From the NCBI GenBank assembly GCA_048264125.1, contig JBLXDM010000002.1, forward strand, positions 372,001-436,000: 64,000 bases of DNA, written 5' to 3'. Of the stretch, positions 1-8,900 are shown one piece after another (the stretch's first letter is position 1; each line of letters starts with the position of its first letter). The notes beneath the pieces were generated by a model. That model was not told where the DNA came from and did not search any database. It saw only the letters and a program-made list of their open reading frames with translations. A program made the position numbers and the translations under genes. Origin of the DNA: M1-B18 sp048264125. GTDB taxonomy: Bacteria; Bacillota; Clostridia; Peptostreptococcales; Natronincolaceae.

Positions 1-15
1 CGTCCCCCTGACAAT
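1..15. repeat. REP-like sequence cut by the window edge
   Basis: The first bases (CGTCCCCCTGACAAT) match the second half of the REP sequences that flank the transposase at 1.3-2.2 kb. The first half lies outside the window. Confidence 0.6.
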
Positions 16-157
16 AATCGATTTCCTCATTTTTACATTTTTCTAGTGTTTTTATTTAACCACAATGTTATAATAATTATATATATATCAACAGAACCTA
101 TTTTATAGGACCTAGAGACAGTTTTCCAAGAAAAATAAATTCGGAAGGAGGATTGAT

Positions 158-463
158 ATGGAATCAAAGGATAGCTCAATATTCAATACCCTTAAGATTA
201 TTTCCTTTCTTTTATTTGTATTTGCTTTGTTACAGGTGATCACCCCCTTAAAGATTCGTCTTTTCGGATCTGATTGGCTTTCAATGTACATCTGCTGTTT
301 CCTTGGGGCTATTATAGGCTTTATTGGAAATAGGAGAAATGCCACTACACAGGCTATGAAAAGAATAGGCAAGCTGGCGGCTTACGGAAATCTTGCAATG
401 ACCATTATATTTTTCCCTCCCATTTATTTTCTCTGGGGAACTCTACTGGAATCCATACTGTAA
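158..463 (+). CDS. small membrane protein, unknown function
   Basis: This is a 101-residue protein with three hydrophobic stretches (about residues 12-32, 43-59 and 75-98), so a small integral membrane protein is expected. A basic segment with RRN and KR residues lies between the second and third stretch. The ATG is preceded by a good ribosome binding site (GGAAGGAG, about 7 bases upstream). A terminator follows the stop, so the gene is probably monocistronic. I do not recognise the family; it could be a small permease-associated or ATP-synthase-I-like protein, but no motif proves that. Confidence 0.65.
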   Translation: MESKDSSIFNTLKIISFLLFVFALLQVITPLKIRLFGSDWLSMYICCFLGAIIGFIGNRRNATTQAMKRIGKLAAYGNLAMTIIFFPPIYFLWGTLLESIL

Positions 464-477
464 AAGGACATTTAACA

Positions 478-508
478 ACCCCCCGATTAGCATCAGGGGG
501 TCTTTTAT
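478..508 (+). terminator. rho-independent terminator
   Basis: A C-run (479-484) pairs with a G-run (496-500) around an 11-base loop, followed by TCTTTTATT. It sits 15 bases after the stop of the small membrane protein gene. Confidence 0.7.
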
Positions 509-536
509 TATCAGAACAATACCGAATATACTCCGA

Positions 537-1208
537 CTAGCCGCAATTAATGTCGTATTGCAGCAGGAAGTATTCAGTTATTACGATAGCCCATTCACTT
601 CCCATATAATAATAGGGCAGAAGGCATATTATGATGTCTCTGTCGCAGTCACAGTTGAAATAGCCATGCTCACCGTAGCATTGATCATGGTACATACAGC
701 ATCTGTCCACTGCACTAATAGGGGCGTCGGGGCCGCTACATAGCGGGCCGCACCAGTTGCCGTAGATACAGGGCAGCAGACCCTTTGCTTCAGCATCCTC
801 CTCAGCCTCCACTTCACTGAGATACTCTTCCTTTTTATTCAAATCTGCAATTATTGCATCATACTCTTCACTGTCAAATTTCTCTTCAAAGTCAATAAGC
901 ATTTCTTCATCCACTATTTTATAGCCCTTCACTATTACCTTGTCATCTATACGAGTCACTTCGCTGGCAAAGGCATGAACACCCCTGGATGATACAACAA
1001 AATATGCCTTTACTTCATCGCTTATATTCATTTTTAATATTTCTGCAGAAAAATCCCCTCTGCTATAGGCAAGGGCCTCCAGGCTAGTATCGGTCATTTT
1101 CAGCTGCTTTTCCTTGACGATAGAATGCAGCAGCAGCCTGTATTCGTTGTCCTTGTTGGATTTTTGAATTAATTGCTTCTTTTCATTATCTAAAAGAACC
1201 TGCTTCAC
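537..1208 (-). CDS. phospholipase A2-like cysteine-rich protein
   Basis: This 223-residue protein ends in a cysteine-rich domain with the hallmarks of secreted phospholipase A2. A calcium-loop-like YGNWCGPLCSG lies at residues 149-159, followed by the catalytic CCxxHDxC signature (C170, C171, H174, D175, C177). Ten cysteines occur from residue 147 on. In known PLA2 enzymes the His/Asp pair hydrolyses the sn-2 ester of phospholipids and Ca2+ is bound by the YGxxCG loop. The first ~140 residues are charged, with no signal peptide, and look like a pro-region or a separate domain. The start is GTG with a GGAGTG ribosome binding site 5 bases upstream. The gene stands alone between the small membrane protein and the RAYT. 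The family call rests on the motif; the activity and the route of export are unproven. Confidence 0.75.
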   Translation of the reverse strand: MKQVLLDNEKKQLIQKSNKDNEYRLLLHSIVKEKQLKMTDTSLEALAYSRGDFSAEILKMNISDEVKAYFVVSSRGVHAFASEVTRIDDKVIVKGYKIVDEEMLIDFEEKFDSEEYDAIIADLNKKEEYLSEVEAEEDAEAKGLLPCIYGNWCGPLCSGPDAPISAVDRCCMYHDQCYGEHGYFNCDCDRDIIICLLPYYYMGSEWAIVITEYFLLQYDINCG

Positions 1209-1309
1209 GAAACCACTCCTACAAATTGATGTTTGACGAACCTATTTGTCCGCCCAATAGAGTATATGCACCAGGGCTCATTTTTGTGAAGCATTGTCAG
1301 TCGTTGTCA

Positions 1310-1337
1310 GTTGTCAGGGGGACGGTTCTCCTGACAA
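1310..1337 (+). repeat. REP, left copy
   Basis: The palindrome arms TTGTCAGG and CCTGACAA (1311-1318 and 1330-1337) enclose GGGACGGTTCT. The transposase stop codon (1314-1316, minus strand) lies inside it. A shorter TTGTCAG run occurs just upstream at 1294-1310. Confidence 0.8.
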
Positions 1338-2117
1338 TATTTTCCTGATGGTTTCTCTATTAATGCCGGTGGCCTCCGCAATTTTTCTTGTTGATAGGTT
1401 GAATTTAATTTTTAAGTCACCGATTAAGCCATCTCTGATTCCCCTATTCTTAAGCTTTGCTAAATCTCCTTGGGCCAATTTATTAATTGAGAGAAAGCTT
1501 GATATATGCTCCATTATTATTCCATCCTCTATAAATTCTTCTATTGCTTCCTCTATATCAATAAACCCGATAGCTTCTTCTTGGCGGCTAAATTCTTTAA
1601 ACAGCCTACAGGCCTCCTGGCGGCCCTCAGAAAAAATACCTAATATCATAGAAGCATCCACCAGTTGGCTACCCAACATTCCTGCAGCATATATGCTGTA
1701 GCTGCTCCATTTATAGCTCTCCTGTTTACAAATTTTAGCTTTCTCGGGGTTTTTATGTATATATCTTAATGCCGACAGCAAATATGCATCGTTTTCTATT
1801 CCTTCACTTTTATATCTGTCTTGAAACACATGCCCCACGCTCTTATGCCTTTGGTTGTAGTACTGAGCATAGCTTACCCCTATCCTTTTCATTACCCTTT
1901 CTATCGGCTCCGCTTCTTCCTTTATTACCAAATGCACATGATTGTCCATTATGCAGTAGCCATATAATCCGTATCCTCCCTTGCTTTTTTTATCCAATAA
2001 TGTGTCTATATATCTTTCTTTGTCTTCTTCCTTCTTGAATATTGCCTTTCTTTCATTGCCCCTTACCATTACATGATAGATTCCGGTTGTGCTCCTCTGT
2101 CTTGCATATCTTGGCAT
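1314..2117 (-). CDS. REP-associated tyrosine transposase (RAYT, Y1_Tnp/IS200 superfamily)
   Basis: This is a single-strand DNA transposase of the HUH superfamily. In this family the enzyme nicks DNA through a tyrosine and acts on REP hairpins. The start chosen is the ATG at 2117 (MPRYARQR), with AAGGAGGG 8 bases upstream, giving 267 residues; an in-frame extension upstream lacks a ribosome binding site. The family N-terminus (GIYHVMVRGNERKAIF) is present. The metal-binding HxH is NHVHLVI (H60, H62). A tyrosine-rich helix SYAQYYNQ (residues 82-89) carries the candidate nucleophile. The C-terminus has a helix-turn-helix (STRKIAEATGINRETIRKIL). The final residues GEPSP are encoded by the REP itself. 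The gene looks intact and may still be active. Confidence 0.88.
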   Translation of the reverse strand: MPRYARQRSTTGIYHVMVRGNERKAIFKKEEDKERYIDTLLDKKSKGGYGLYGYCIMDNHVHLVIKEEAEPIERVMKRIGVSYAQYYNQRHKSVGHVFQDRYKSEGIENDAYLLSALRYIHKNPEKAKICKQESYKWSSYSIYAAGMLGSQLVDASMILGIFSEGRQEACRLFKEFSRQEEAIGFIDIEEAIEEFIEDGIIMEHISSFLSINKLAQGDLAKLKNRGIRDGLIGDLKIKFNLSTRKIAEATGINRETIRKILSGEPSP

Positions 2118-2161
2118 CTTTTCCCCCTCCTTTGATTCCAGTTTATTCCATAAGCCAAATA

Positions 2162-2189
2162 TTGTCAAGAGAACCGTCCCCCTGACAAC
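2162..2189 (-). repeat. REP, right copy
   Basis: The arms TTGTCA and TGACAA enclose AGAGAACCGTCCCCC. It is the inverted partner of 1310-1337. An in-frame stop for the following gene fragment (2184-2186, plus strand) lies within it. Confidence 0.8.
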
Positions 2190-2207
2190 ACATGCTTTGC
2201 AGGGTTA

Positions 2208-3875
2208 ATGCTTATCCCCTATGAAGCCCTAGATGTAGTAATGCAAGCCATAGAGGATGCGAAAAATATGACCGATCATGATGTCAGCTGGGAGGAGTTT
2301 TTAAGGAAGGAGAGCCTTCTCATTACAAATATCATTATTGACATATTTGTCAATGAGCTTGATGATGATGAAATGGATATCACCGATCCATACGAGAAGC
2401 TACAGATGAGGAAATTTTTACAGAAGCCCCAAAAGGCATTAGGTGGAAAAAGCCCTATGGAGGCCAGCCTTATACCAAAGCTCCAACGCAAGCTGGACAA
2501 GCTTCTCGTTGATATTGAAGATGAAGAATACGATGATACCTATCTAGATCTATATCCTTCAATGCACATGGATCTTATTATTTGATTACTAGATGGCAGT
2601 ATTGAAGAGTTCAAGGGCATAATAGCGTTTGCCGTAAAAGAAAAAGCACATCAGGAAGAGGCACATTTAGTATTAGAAAAAATGGTCGGAGAATATTTCC
2701 CTTTGGAAATTAAAGAGGCTATATCTGTATGGTGGCGCATATTGCAGCAGCTTTAGCCCCAGCATCAGGAAAAGAGGCTCATGGGCGGCTGCTATAGAAT
2801 ATCTCATAAATACAAAGCTAATGGATGGCAAATATAGTCAAAGAGATCTGGCTGAAAAATATGGCGTGTCTGCAACTACTGTATCGAAGAACTTTAATTT
2901 CATAGTTGATTCTATGCATGAAATTGCACAAAAGCTTTTAGATGAAAGCAAGACAGAAGCTAAAATGCCAAAGCTGCTTTCCTCGGCACCCGGTGCTGGT
3001 GGCAAAAGGCCTAACGAGGCTTTTATGAATCAGATACGCAGAGAATTAGAGGGTAAGAATTTTGATTCCATGGAGGATGCTAATGCCTTTTTACAGCAGC
3101 TAATGGAAAATGGTATACCTAAAATTAATCATGATAAGCTATCTATTGAAGTCCAGGCCCAAAACCTGATCTATGAAGCCTGGAATAAAAAGGATGCATT
3201 TAGTAGAATTAAGCTGGCTAGGGAAGCACTGAAAATTGATCCTGCCTGTGTAGATGCCTATGTCATTTTAGCGGAGGATGAAGCTACAAGCTTTGCAGAA
3301 AAGGAAGCCCTATATCCTAAAGCCATAGAAAAGGGCAGGAGTGCTCTAGGCAAAGAATTTTTCAAAAAGAATATGGGTTCCTTTTGGCTGATAACGGAAA
3401 CCCGTCCCTTTATGAGGGCCCAAATGGGCTTGGCGCTATTGTTCTGGGAAAATGACAGACTCGATGAAGCAGCCAATGCCTTCAAGGAAATGCTCAGATT
3501 AAATACTAACGATAATCAAGGAGTCCGTTATGTTTTACTGCCGCTGCTTCTGGAGCTAAAAAGATTTAAGGAGGCGTTAAAGCTAATAGAGTCCTATGAG
3601 GAGGAATGTAACCCCCAATGGAGCTACAGTATAGCCCTATATAATTTTATCGTAGTGGGTAAAAAAAGCCATTCAAATACATGGTTAAAGGGCGCCTTAA
3701 AGGATAACCAATTTGTGCCTCAATACCTGCTGGGTTTTAGTCCCATGCCTAAAGAGCTACCGGAGTATAGCAAGTTGGCGGAAGAGATGAAGCCATTGTT
3801 TACGCTTACTATAGTGCTAGGGCTTGGAGAAAAACCAAGGGTGCGCTGGATTGGTTGCGTTCCATGATAAAGTAA
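2208..3875 (+). pseudogene. broken TPR/ST7-like protein with helix-turn-helix
   Basis: Three reading frames together spell one protein family. Frame 1 (2208-2585) has an acidic segment with LGGKSPMEA. A second frame reads about 2593-2750 (DGSIEEFKGIIAFAVKEKAH onward) and then stops. A third frame runs from about 2770 (GSWAAAIEYLINTK, then QRDLAEKYGVSATTVSKNF, a helix-turn-helix) through a TPR/ST7-like region with ETRPFMRAQMGLALLFW and NTNDNQGVRYVLLPLLLEL. Near 3788-3800 the frame slips again: the +1 frame gives VYAYYSARAWRKTKGALDWL and ends properly at TAA 3873-3875. There are thus at least three lesions. No ribosome binding site precedes 2208, and the REP abuts the 5' end, so the start was probably lost when the RAYT unit arrived. 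The function of the intact family is not known to me; protein-protein scaffolding is a guess. Confidence 0.75.
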
Positions 3876-3916
3876 GCACTTCACCACCAGAGGAGGGTCT
3901 TTCAATATTCTAATAC

Positions 3917-3963
3917 AAAAGCTGCTTTAGGTAGTGTACACAACATACCTTTAAGCAGCTTTT
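3917..3963. terminator. bidirectional terminator hairpin
   Basis: AAAAGCTGCTT (3917-3927) pairs with AAGCAGCTTTT (3953-3963), with an inner AGGTA/TACCT stem. It follows the broken TPR gene and is T-rich on both strands. Confidence 0.75.
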
Positions 3964-4076
3964 TAGCTTATTCACACTTCAGTTTCTCTCAGAATATTCG
4001 TAAGCACTTTACATTGACACTACCATTACTTACCGTATTACATCTATTATCTAGAGCACCTAAGTTTTATTAAATT

Positions 4077-4454
4077 TCACGTTAGGCAGCAGAGAAAGTC
4101 GCTTGGACTGACAAAGTTGTCAGTTGGAACGATCCCCCTGACTATATGGCTTGTAATATTTCGACTTTTTATCATCTGCATCCAGGCTTCACCATTATCT
4201 ATTAGGCCTAATGTGAAGGCTTCTTTCGTGGCGTCCCTTGAACCAAATATATTTGTATTTCCTCTGCTTACAAGAAAATCCTTTAAGGTTTTCCAAGCTA
4301 ATTCATGGGTATATTCAAACGATTGTATAACGCCTTGTTTCTCAAGTCTTGAAAGTTCTCTTTTTTCCATTAGCTCCACAGCTTCTTCCAATTGCTTCAA
4401 TGCTTTCTTGTAATTATTAAACCTTTGTATCCAACGAGTATCTTGAAAATCCAT
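4077..4454 (-). pseudogene. truncated HI0074-type nucleotidyltransferase substrate-binding protein
   Basis: About 103 residues match the HI0074-like helical family, which pairs with MNT-type nucleotidyltransferases in HEPN/MNT toxin-antitoxin modules. Recognisable parts are RWIQRFNNYKKALKQLEEAV, QSFEYTHELAWKTLKDFL, a GSRDATKEAF loop, and WMQMIKSRNITSH. Directly after SRNITSH the reading frame enters a REP (4116-4143) and the expected last helix is missing; the residues after that point are REP-derived. The start at 4454 has a GAGGAGG ribosome binding site 7 bases upstream. No nucleotidyltransferase partner gene is nearby. It is probably non-functional, though a shortened product could be made. 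Confidence 0.7.
4116..4143 (-). repeat. degenerate solo REP inside a gene remnant
   Basis: TTGTCAGTTGGAACGATCCCCCTGAC (4117-4142) has the same orientation as the right RAYT REP and differs from it at several positions. It interrupts the 3' part of the HI0074-type gene. Confidence 0.7.
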
Positions 4455-4531
4455 ACCGTCCCTCCTCAAGATAAGTTAATACCTATACCAGATTGCCTCA
4501 TGGCTATATTCTATCAAAACATTAAACTATA

Positions 4532-4565
4532 TTGTCAGTCGGAACCGTCCCCCTGACACCTGACA
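4532..4565 (-). repeat. solo REP upstream of the efflux operon
   Basis: TTGTCAGTCGGAACCGTCCC continues as CCTGACA and then has a second TGACAA. It ends 35 bases before the -35 box of the RND operon promoter. Confidence 0.75.
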
Positions 4566-4599
4566 ATCTTGAATTTATAAAAAGTTTATATTTAGTTAA

Positions 4600-4627
4600 T
4601 TGCAATTTAAACTATATGTTATATAAT
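4600..4627 (+). promoter_or_regulatory. sigma-A-type promoter of the RND efflux operon
   Basis: A TTGCAA -35 box (4600-4605), a 16-base spacer and a perfect TATAAT (4622-4627) predict transcription from about 4634. Confidence 0.6.
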
Positions 4628-4639
4628 TAATTTTGCATA

Positions 4640-4680
4640 CCGACTCACGGGTTCTGGGATTATTCCAAGGCTTCAGTCGG
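4640..4680 (+). promoter_or_regulatory. inverted repeat at the start of the efflux operon leader
   Basis: CCGACT (4640-4645) is repeated inverted as AGTCGG (4675-4680), just after the predicted transcription start. It could be the operator of the TetR regulator at the operon end, or a leader hairpin. The choice is an inference. Confidence 0.35.
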
Positions 4681-4722
4681 GCAATAATACATATATCGAT
4701 TTAATATTTAGGAGGAAGCTAA

Positions 4723-5940
4723 ATGTCTAAGGGATTCATTACCAGATTATTATTAGTAGCATTAATACTCACTACAGCATTGACTGCAGCAGGCTGTTCA
4801 GGCGGTGTACAGGGAGACGAAGCAGCCGCCGAGGACTATGTGGCAGTGGAAACGGAAGTGGTAGCTGTGGATTCTATCGCCAATACCACCGGCTTCAACG
4901 GCAGAATATCAGCAAATGAAGAGCTTATGATCATACCCAAAACGGTTGGGGTTGTAAGTACTGTTAATGTAGCGCTGGGGGAAAGGGTGACAAAGGACAC
5001 CATCCTCTTTACCCTAGAGCAGGAGGATATGAGCAAAAGCGTACAGCAGGCTGAGAATTCCCTGAGCCTGGCACAAAAAAGCGTGGATCAAGCCCTAAAC
5101 GGCCTGAATACAGCAGGACTAAACTTTGAATTAAATAAGGAAAAGATAGAAAATGCCATCCTTAACCTAGAAAGGAACCGAGAGCTGTATAATCTGGGGG
5201 CAATATCGAAGTCCCAGCTGGAGCAGGCAGAAATGGCGGCCTCCGACAAGCAGCTGGAGGTGGCAGAGTCACAGGTGAAGCAGGCAGAAATAGCCCACCA
5301 GCAGTCCTTAAATCAGCTAAGGCAGGCGGAGATAGCCTATCAGCAGGCACAAAGCGGCTTTGACAATACAGTGGTTAGGGCCCCTATGGATGGCATTGTT
5401 TCAGCCATAAATGTAAAGGTAGGCCAAATAGCTACCAATGGCCAGGCAGCAGTCGTGCTGGTGGACACAGAAAGCGTATATATGCAGCTTAATGTGGTGG
5501 AGGGGATAGTAAACAGGCTGCAGCCCGGGCAGGAGGCACAGGTCAGCATACCTGCGGCTCTGGAGGCTCCTTTAACTGCAGTAATAGACTATATCAGCCC
5601 TACAGCCGATGCCAGAAGCCAGTTGTATCCGGTAAAAATATATCTAGCAAACCCCGATGGCAATATCCGACCCGGTATGAACGGCGAGGCTAGGCTAAGC
5701 GTTGATCGGATTGATTCAGCCATAGTGGTAAAGAGCGCTGCAGTTCTGGACAGAAATGGAAGCAAGGTGGTATATGTTCTTCAGGAGGATAAGGCCGTTG
5801 AAAGAGTCGTTGAAACAGGCCTAGATACCGGGGATTTCGTAGAGATAAAGTCCGGCCTAGAGGCAGGAGAAGAAATCATCATTAAGGGACAGCACTATGT
5901 AGAGGATGGTCAAACAGTAAAGGTAGTTAGGGGTGAGTAG
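4723..5940 (+). CDS. RND efflux periplasmic-adaptor-type lipoprotein (HlyD/MFP family)
   Basis: This is the membrane-fusion adaptor partner of the RND pump that follows. A lipoprotein signal ends in LTAAGC (C25). It is followed by a biotinyl-lipoyl-like half (IPKTVGVVSTVNVALGERV, about residues 71-89), a long alanine/glutamine-rich coiled coil (about 105-210), the second lipoyl half (VVRAPMDGIVSAINVKVGQ), then beta-barrel and membrane-proximal domains. At 405 residues it has the usual length. The ribosome binding site is AGGAGG. The pump gene starts 2 bases after its stop, so the two are translated together. In a Gram-positive-type cell it would be anchored to the outer face of the membrane. 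The exported substrate cannot be told from sequence. Confidence 0.9.
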   Translation: MSKGFITRLLLVALILTTALTAAGCSGGVQGDEAAAEDYVAVETEVVAVDSIANTTGFNGRISANEELMIIPKTVGVVSTVNVALGERVTKDTILFTLEQEDMSKSVQQAENSLSLAQKSVDQALNGLNTAGLNFELNKEKIENAILNLERNRELYNLGAISKSQLEQAEMAASDKQLEVAESQVKQAEIAHQQSLNQLRQAEIAYQQAQSGFDNTVVRAPMDGIVSAINVKVGQIATNGQAAVVLVDTESVYMQLNVVEGIVNRLQPGQEAQVSIPAALEAPLTAVIDYISPTADARSQLYPVKIYLANPDGNIRPGMNGEARLSVDRIDSAIVVKSAAVLDRNGSKVVYVLQEDKAVERVVETGLDTGDFVEIKSGLEAGEEIIIKGQHYVEDGQTVKVVRGE

Positions 5941-5942
5941 CA

Positions 5943-8900
5943 GTGAATTTATCTAGTTTTTCAGTAAAGAAACCCGTTACCATAACAATGATAGTGCTGG
6001 TAGTCGTACTGCTGGGGGCCATATCCCTCTCCAGACTGCCTATCGATTTATTTCCGGAAATGGAGCTGCCGGTGGCCATTGTTTCCACCTCCTATACAGG
6101 CGCAGGCCCACAGGAAATGGAGAACCTAGTAACGAAACGGATTGAGGGAGCTATAGCAACAGTTGGTGGCATAGATAATGTCTCTTCAATATCGTCACAG
6201 GGGAGCTCCATCGTCATCGCACAGTTTAACAACGGAACCAACATGGAGTTCGCCGCCCTTGAAATGAGGGAAAAAATAGATATGGTAAAGGGACTGCTGC
6301 CGGAGGATGCAGCACAGCCAATGGTGCTTAAGCTGGACCTGAACTCCATGCCTATAGTAGAAATAGCCCTCTCCACCAATGGCGACCTATCAGGTCTGCA
6401 GTCACTGGCAGAGGATTCCATAAAGCAGAGATTTGAAAGAATAGACGGTGTCGCTTCCGTAAATATCGGAGGAGGCTATGAAAGGGAAATAGAGGTGCTA
6501 GCGGACCCCCATGTCCTTTCAGGCTATGGCCTCAGCACCGGTCAGCTGGCACAGTATTTAGCGGCAGCAAATATGAATCTTCCCGGCGGTACAGTAGAAA
6601 GGGGAGATCAAAAGCTCTCCATCAGAGTAGTTGGAGAATTTAAATCCCTTGACGAAGTCAAGAATATGCCCATTACACTGCCCACCGGTGAGGTTTTGGC
6701 CCTAAGGGATATCGCACAGGTGCAGCTGGCCTACAAGGAGGTCAGCACCCTTTCCAGAGTAAACGGCAAGGATAGCATCAGTGTATCCATACAGAAGCAG
6801 TCGGGAAAAAACACAGTACAGGTGGCAAACCTAGTGTTGGGGGAAATAGAAACCCTTCGAAGGGATTTCCCCGGGGTTGAATTTAATGTCGTTGCAGACA
6901 ACTCAGAAATGATTAAAACCGCCATCGATAATGTTGTAAAAAACGTACTGATGGGTAGTATATTTGCAATACTGATACTGTATATCTTCCTGAAGAATAT
7001 ACGGTCCACACTGATTATAGGCATAGCCATACCGATATCCGTTATCGCCTCCTTTATACTGCTGTTCTTCAACGGTATAACCCTAAACATGATGACCCTT
7101 GGCGGTCTGGCGCTGGCGGTGGGTATGCTGGTGGACAGTGCCATCGTTGTGCTGGAAAACATATACCGCTTCAGGGCCGAGGGGCTTTCAAAGCAGGAGG
7201 CCGCCATAAAGGGCTCCTCAGAGGTGGCCATGGCAATAACCGCATCAACCCTTACCACCATTGCAGTTTTCCTTCCTATCGCCTTTATAGACGGTATGGT
7301 GGGTACAATGTTCAAGGAGTTTGCCATGACGGTAACACTATCCCTTGGTGCATCGCTGCTGGTATCCATTACTTTGATACCTATGCTTTCCTCCAAGATA
7401 TTGACACTGGAGGCAGATGAAAATACAAGGGGCACAAAGAAAAAGAAGCTGGATTTTATATACAGAGGCTTTGACAGGATATTTGAAAAAACAGAAAAGC
7501 TTTACAAAAATCTGCTGACCACCAGCCTTAAAAGAAGAAAGCTGACCTTGGGCATATCGGCATTGATCTTTGTACTAAGCATTGCCAGCCTAGTCTTTGT
7601 AGGCTTTGAATACTTCCCAGCCTCCGACGAGGGCAGGCTCAGCGTTTCAGTTGAGCTGCCACTAGGCAGCAAGCTGGAAAATGTCAATGAAATCATAGGA
7701 ATCGTAGAAGAAAAAGTATCAGCGCTTCCGGAGGTGGATGTCATATTCACCACAGTAGGCGCCAGCAATAATCTGATGGGCAACAGCACCACCAGTAACG
7801 CTGGTACGGTTTCCGTCAATCTAGTAAGCTTAAGCGAAAGAAACAGAAGCACCAGTGAGGTGGTGGAGGAGGTAAGGAAAATTACAAAGGATATTCCCGG
7901 AGCAGAATTTTCCGTATCAGCCGTATCCACCATGTCCATAGCCACTACAGACCCCCTAAGCATAAGTATTGCAGGAGAGGACTTCACAGTGCTAGAGGAG
8001 ATATCCAACGACTTTAAGGCAATAATAGAGTCAGTGGAGGGCACCAGAGAAATAAAAACCAGTATAGGCGATGCAGTACCAGAGGTTGAGGTGCTGGTAA
8101 ATAAGGATAATGCAGCAATGTATGGCCTTACAGCAGCTCAGGTGGCAACAGCCGTAAGGGGCAGTGCCTCCGGTACCACAGCTACAATTTACAGATACGA
8201 GGGAAGCGAGCTGGACGTGGTAATAAGGGCTCATGGGGGCATTACAGAGAGCCTGGCTAATCTGGAGCAGCTTTCCATCTCCACACCTACAGGCGTCAAT
8301 ATACCCCTGAGTCAGGTGGCCTCCGTCAATATGGTAAGAGGCCCTGTACAAATCAACAGAGACTCACAGGAGAGGGCTGTAACCGTATCCGGACAAATAG
8401 TAGACAGAGACATTAGAAGCATAACGGCCGACATAGAGAAGCAGCTGGTGGACTATGAGCTGCCCTATGGCTACAGCTATAACATAGGCGGAGAAAATGA
8501 GCAGATGAATGAAGCCTTCTCGCAGCTGATATTAGCACTGGTGCTGGCAATCATACTGATATATATGGTAATGGCAGCCCAGTTTGAATCGCTGATATAT
8601 CCCTTTGTCATCATGTTTACCATACCGCTGGCCTTTGGCGGTGGCGCATTATCCCTATTCCTAACAGGCAGAGCCTTTGGCGTAACCGCCTTTATAGGAA
8701 TCATCATGCTGTCGGGTATCGTGGTTAACAATGGTATCGTGCTGATAGACTATATCAATATACTGAGAAACAGTGGCAAAACCAGAGACGAGGCCATTAT
8801 AGCAGCAGGCCCAGTAAGGCTTAGACCAATACTGATGACCACCCTTACAACGGCTCTGGGGCTTATTCCACTGGCAATAGGCATAGGAGAAGGATCAGAA

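Larger units (their letters stand above)
1310..2189. mobile_element. RAYT-REP unit (transposase bounded by inverted REPs)
   Basis: A Y1/RAYT transposase gene lies between two 28-base REP sequences in opposite orientation (1310-1337 and 2162-2189). They match each other at 27 of 28 positions after reverse complementing. Each REP is itself an imperfect palindrome with ends TTGTCAgG/CcTGACAA. The left REP supplies the last codons and stop of the transposase. Further REP copies lie at 1-15, 4116-4143 and 4532-4565. Confidence 0.8.

Noticed and set aside
4077..4454. Complete HEPN/MNT toxin-antitoxin module
   Set aside because: The gene is truncated by a REP and no nucleotidyltransferase partner is nearby.
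5162..5549. Minus-strand ORFs inside the adaptor gene
   Set aside because: They are proline/serine-rich shadows of the coiled-coil codons, without a ribosome binding site.
6731..7435. 234-codon minus-strand ORF inside the RND pump gene
   Set aside because: It is a shadow of the pump gene; its composition mirrors antisense hydrophobic codons.
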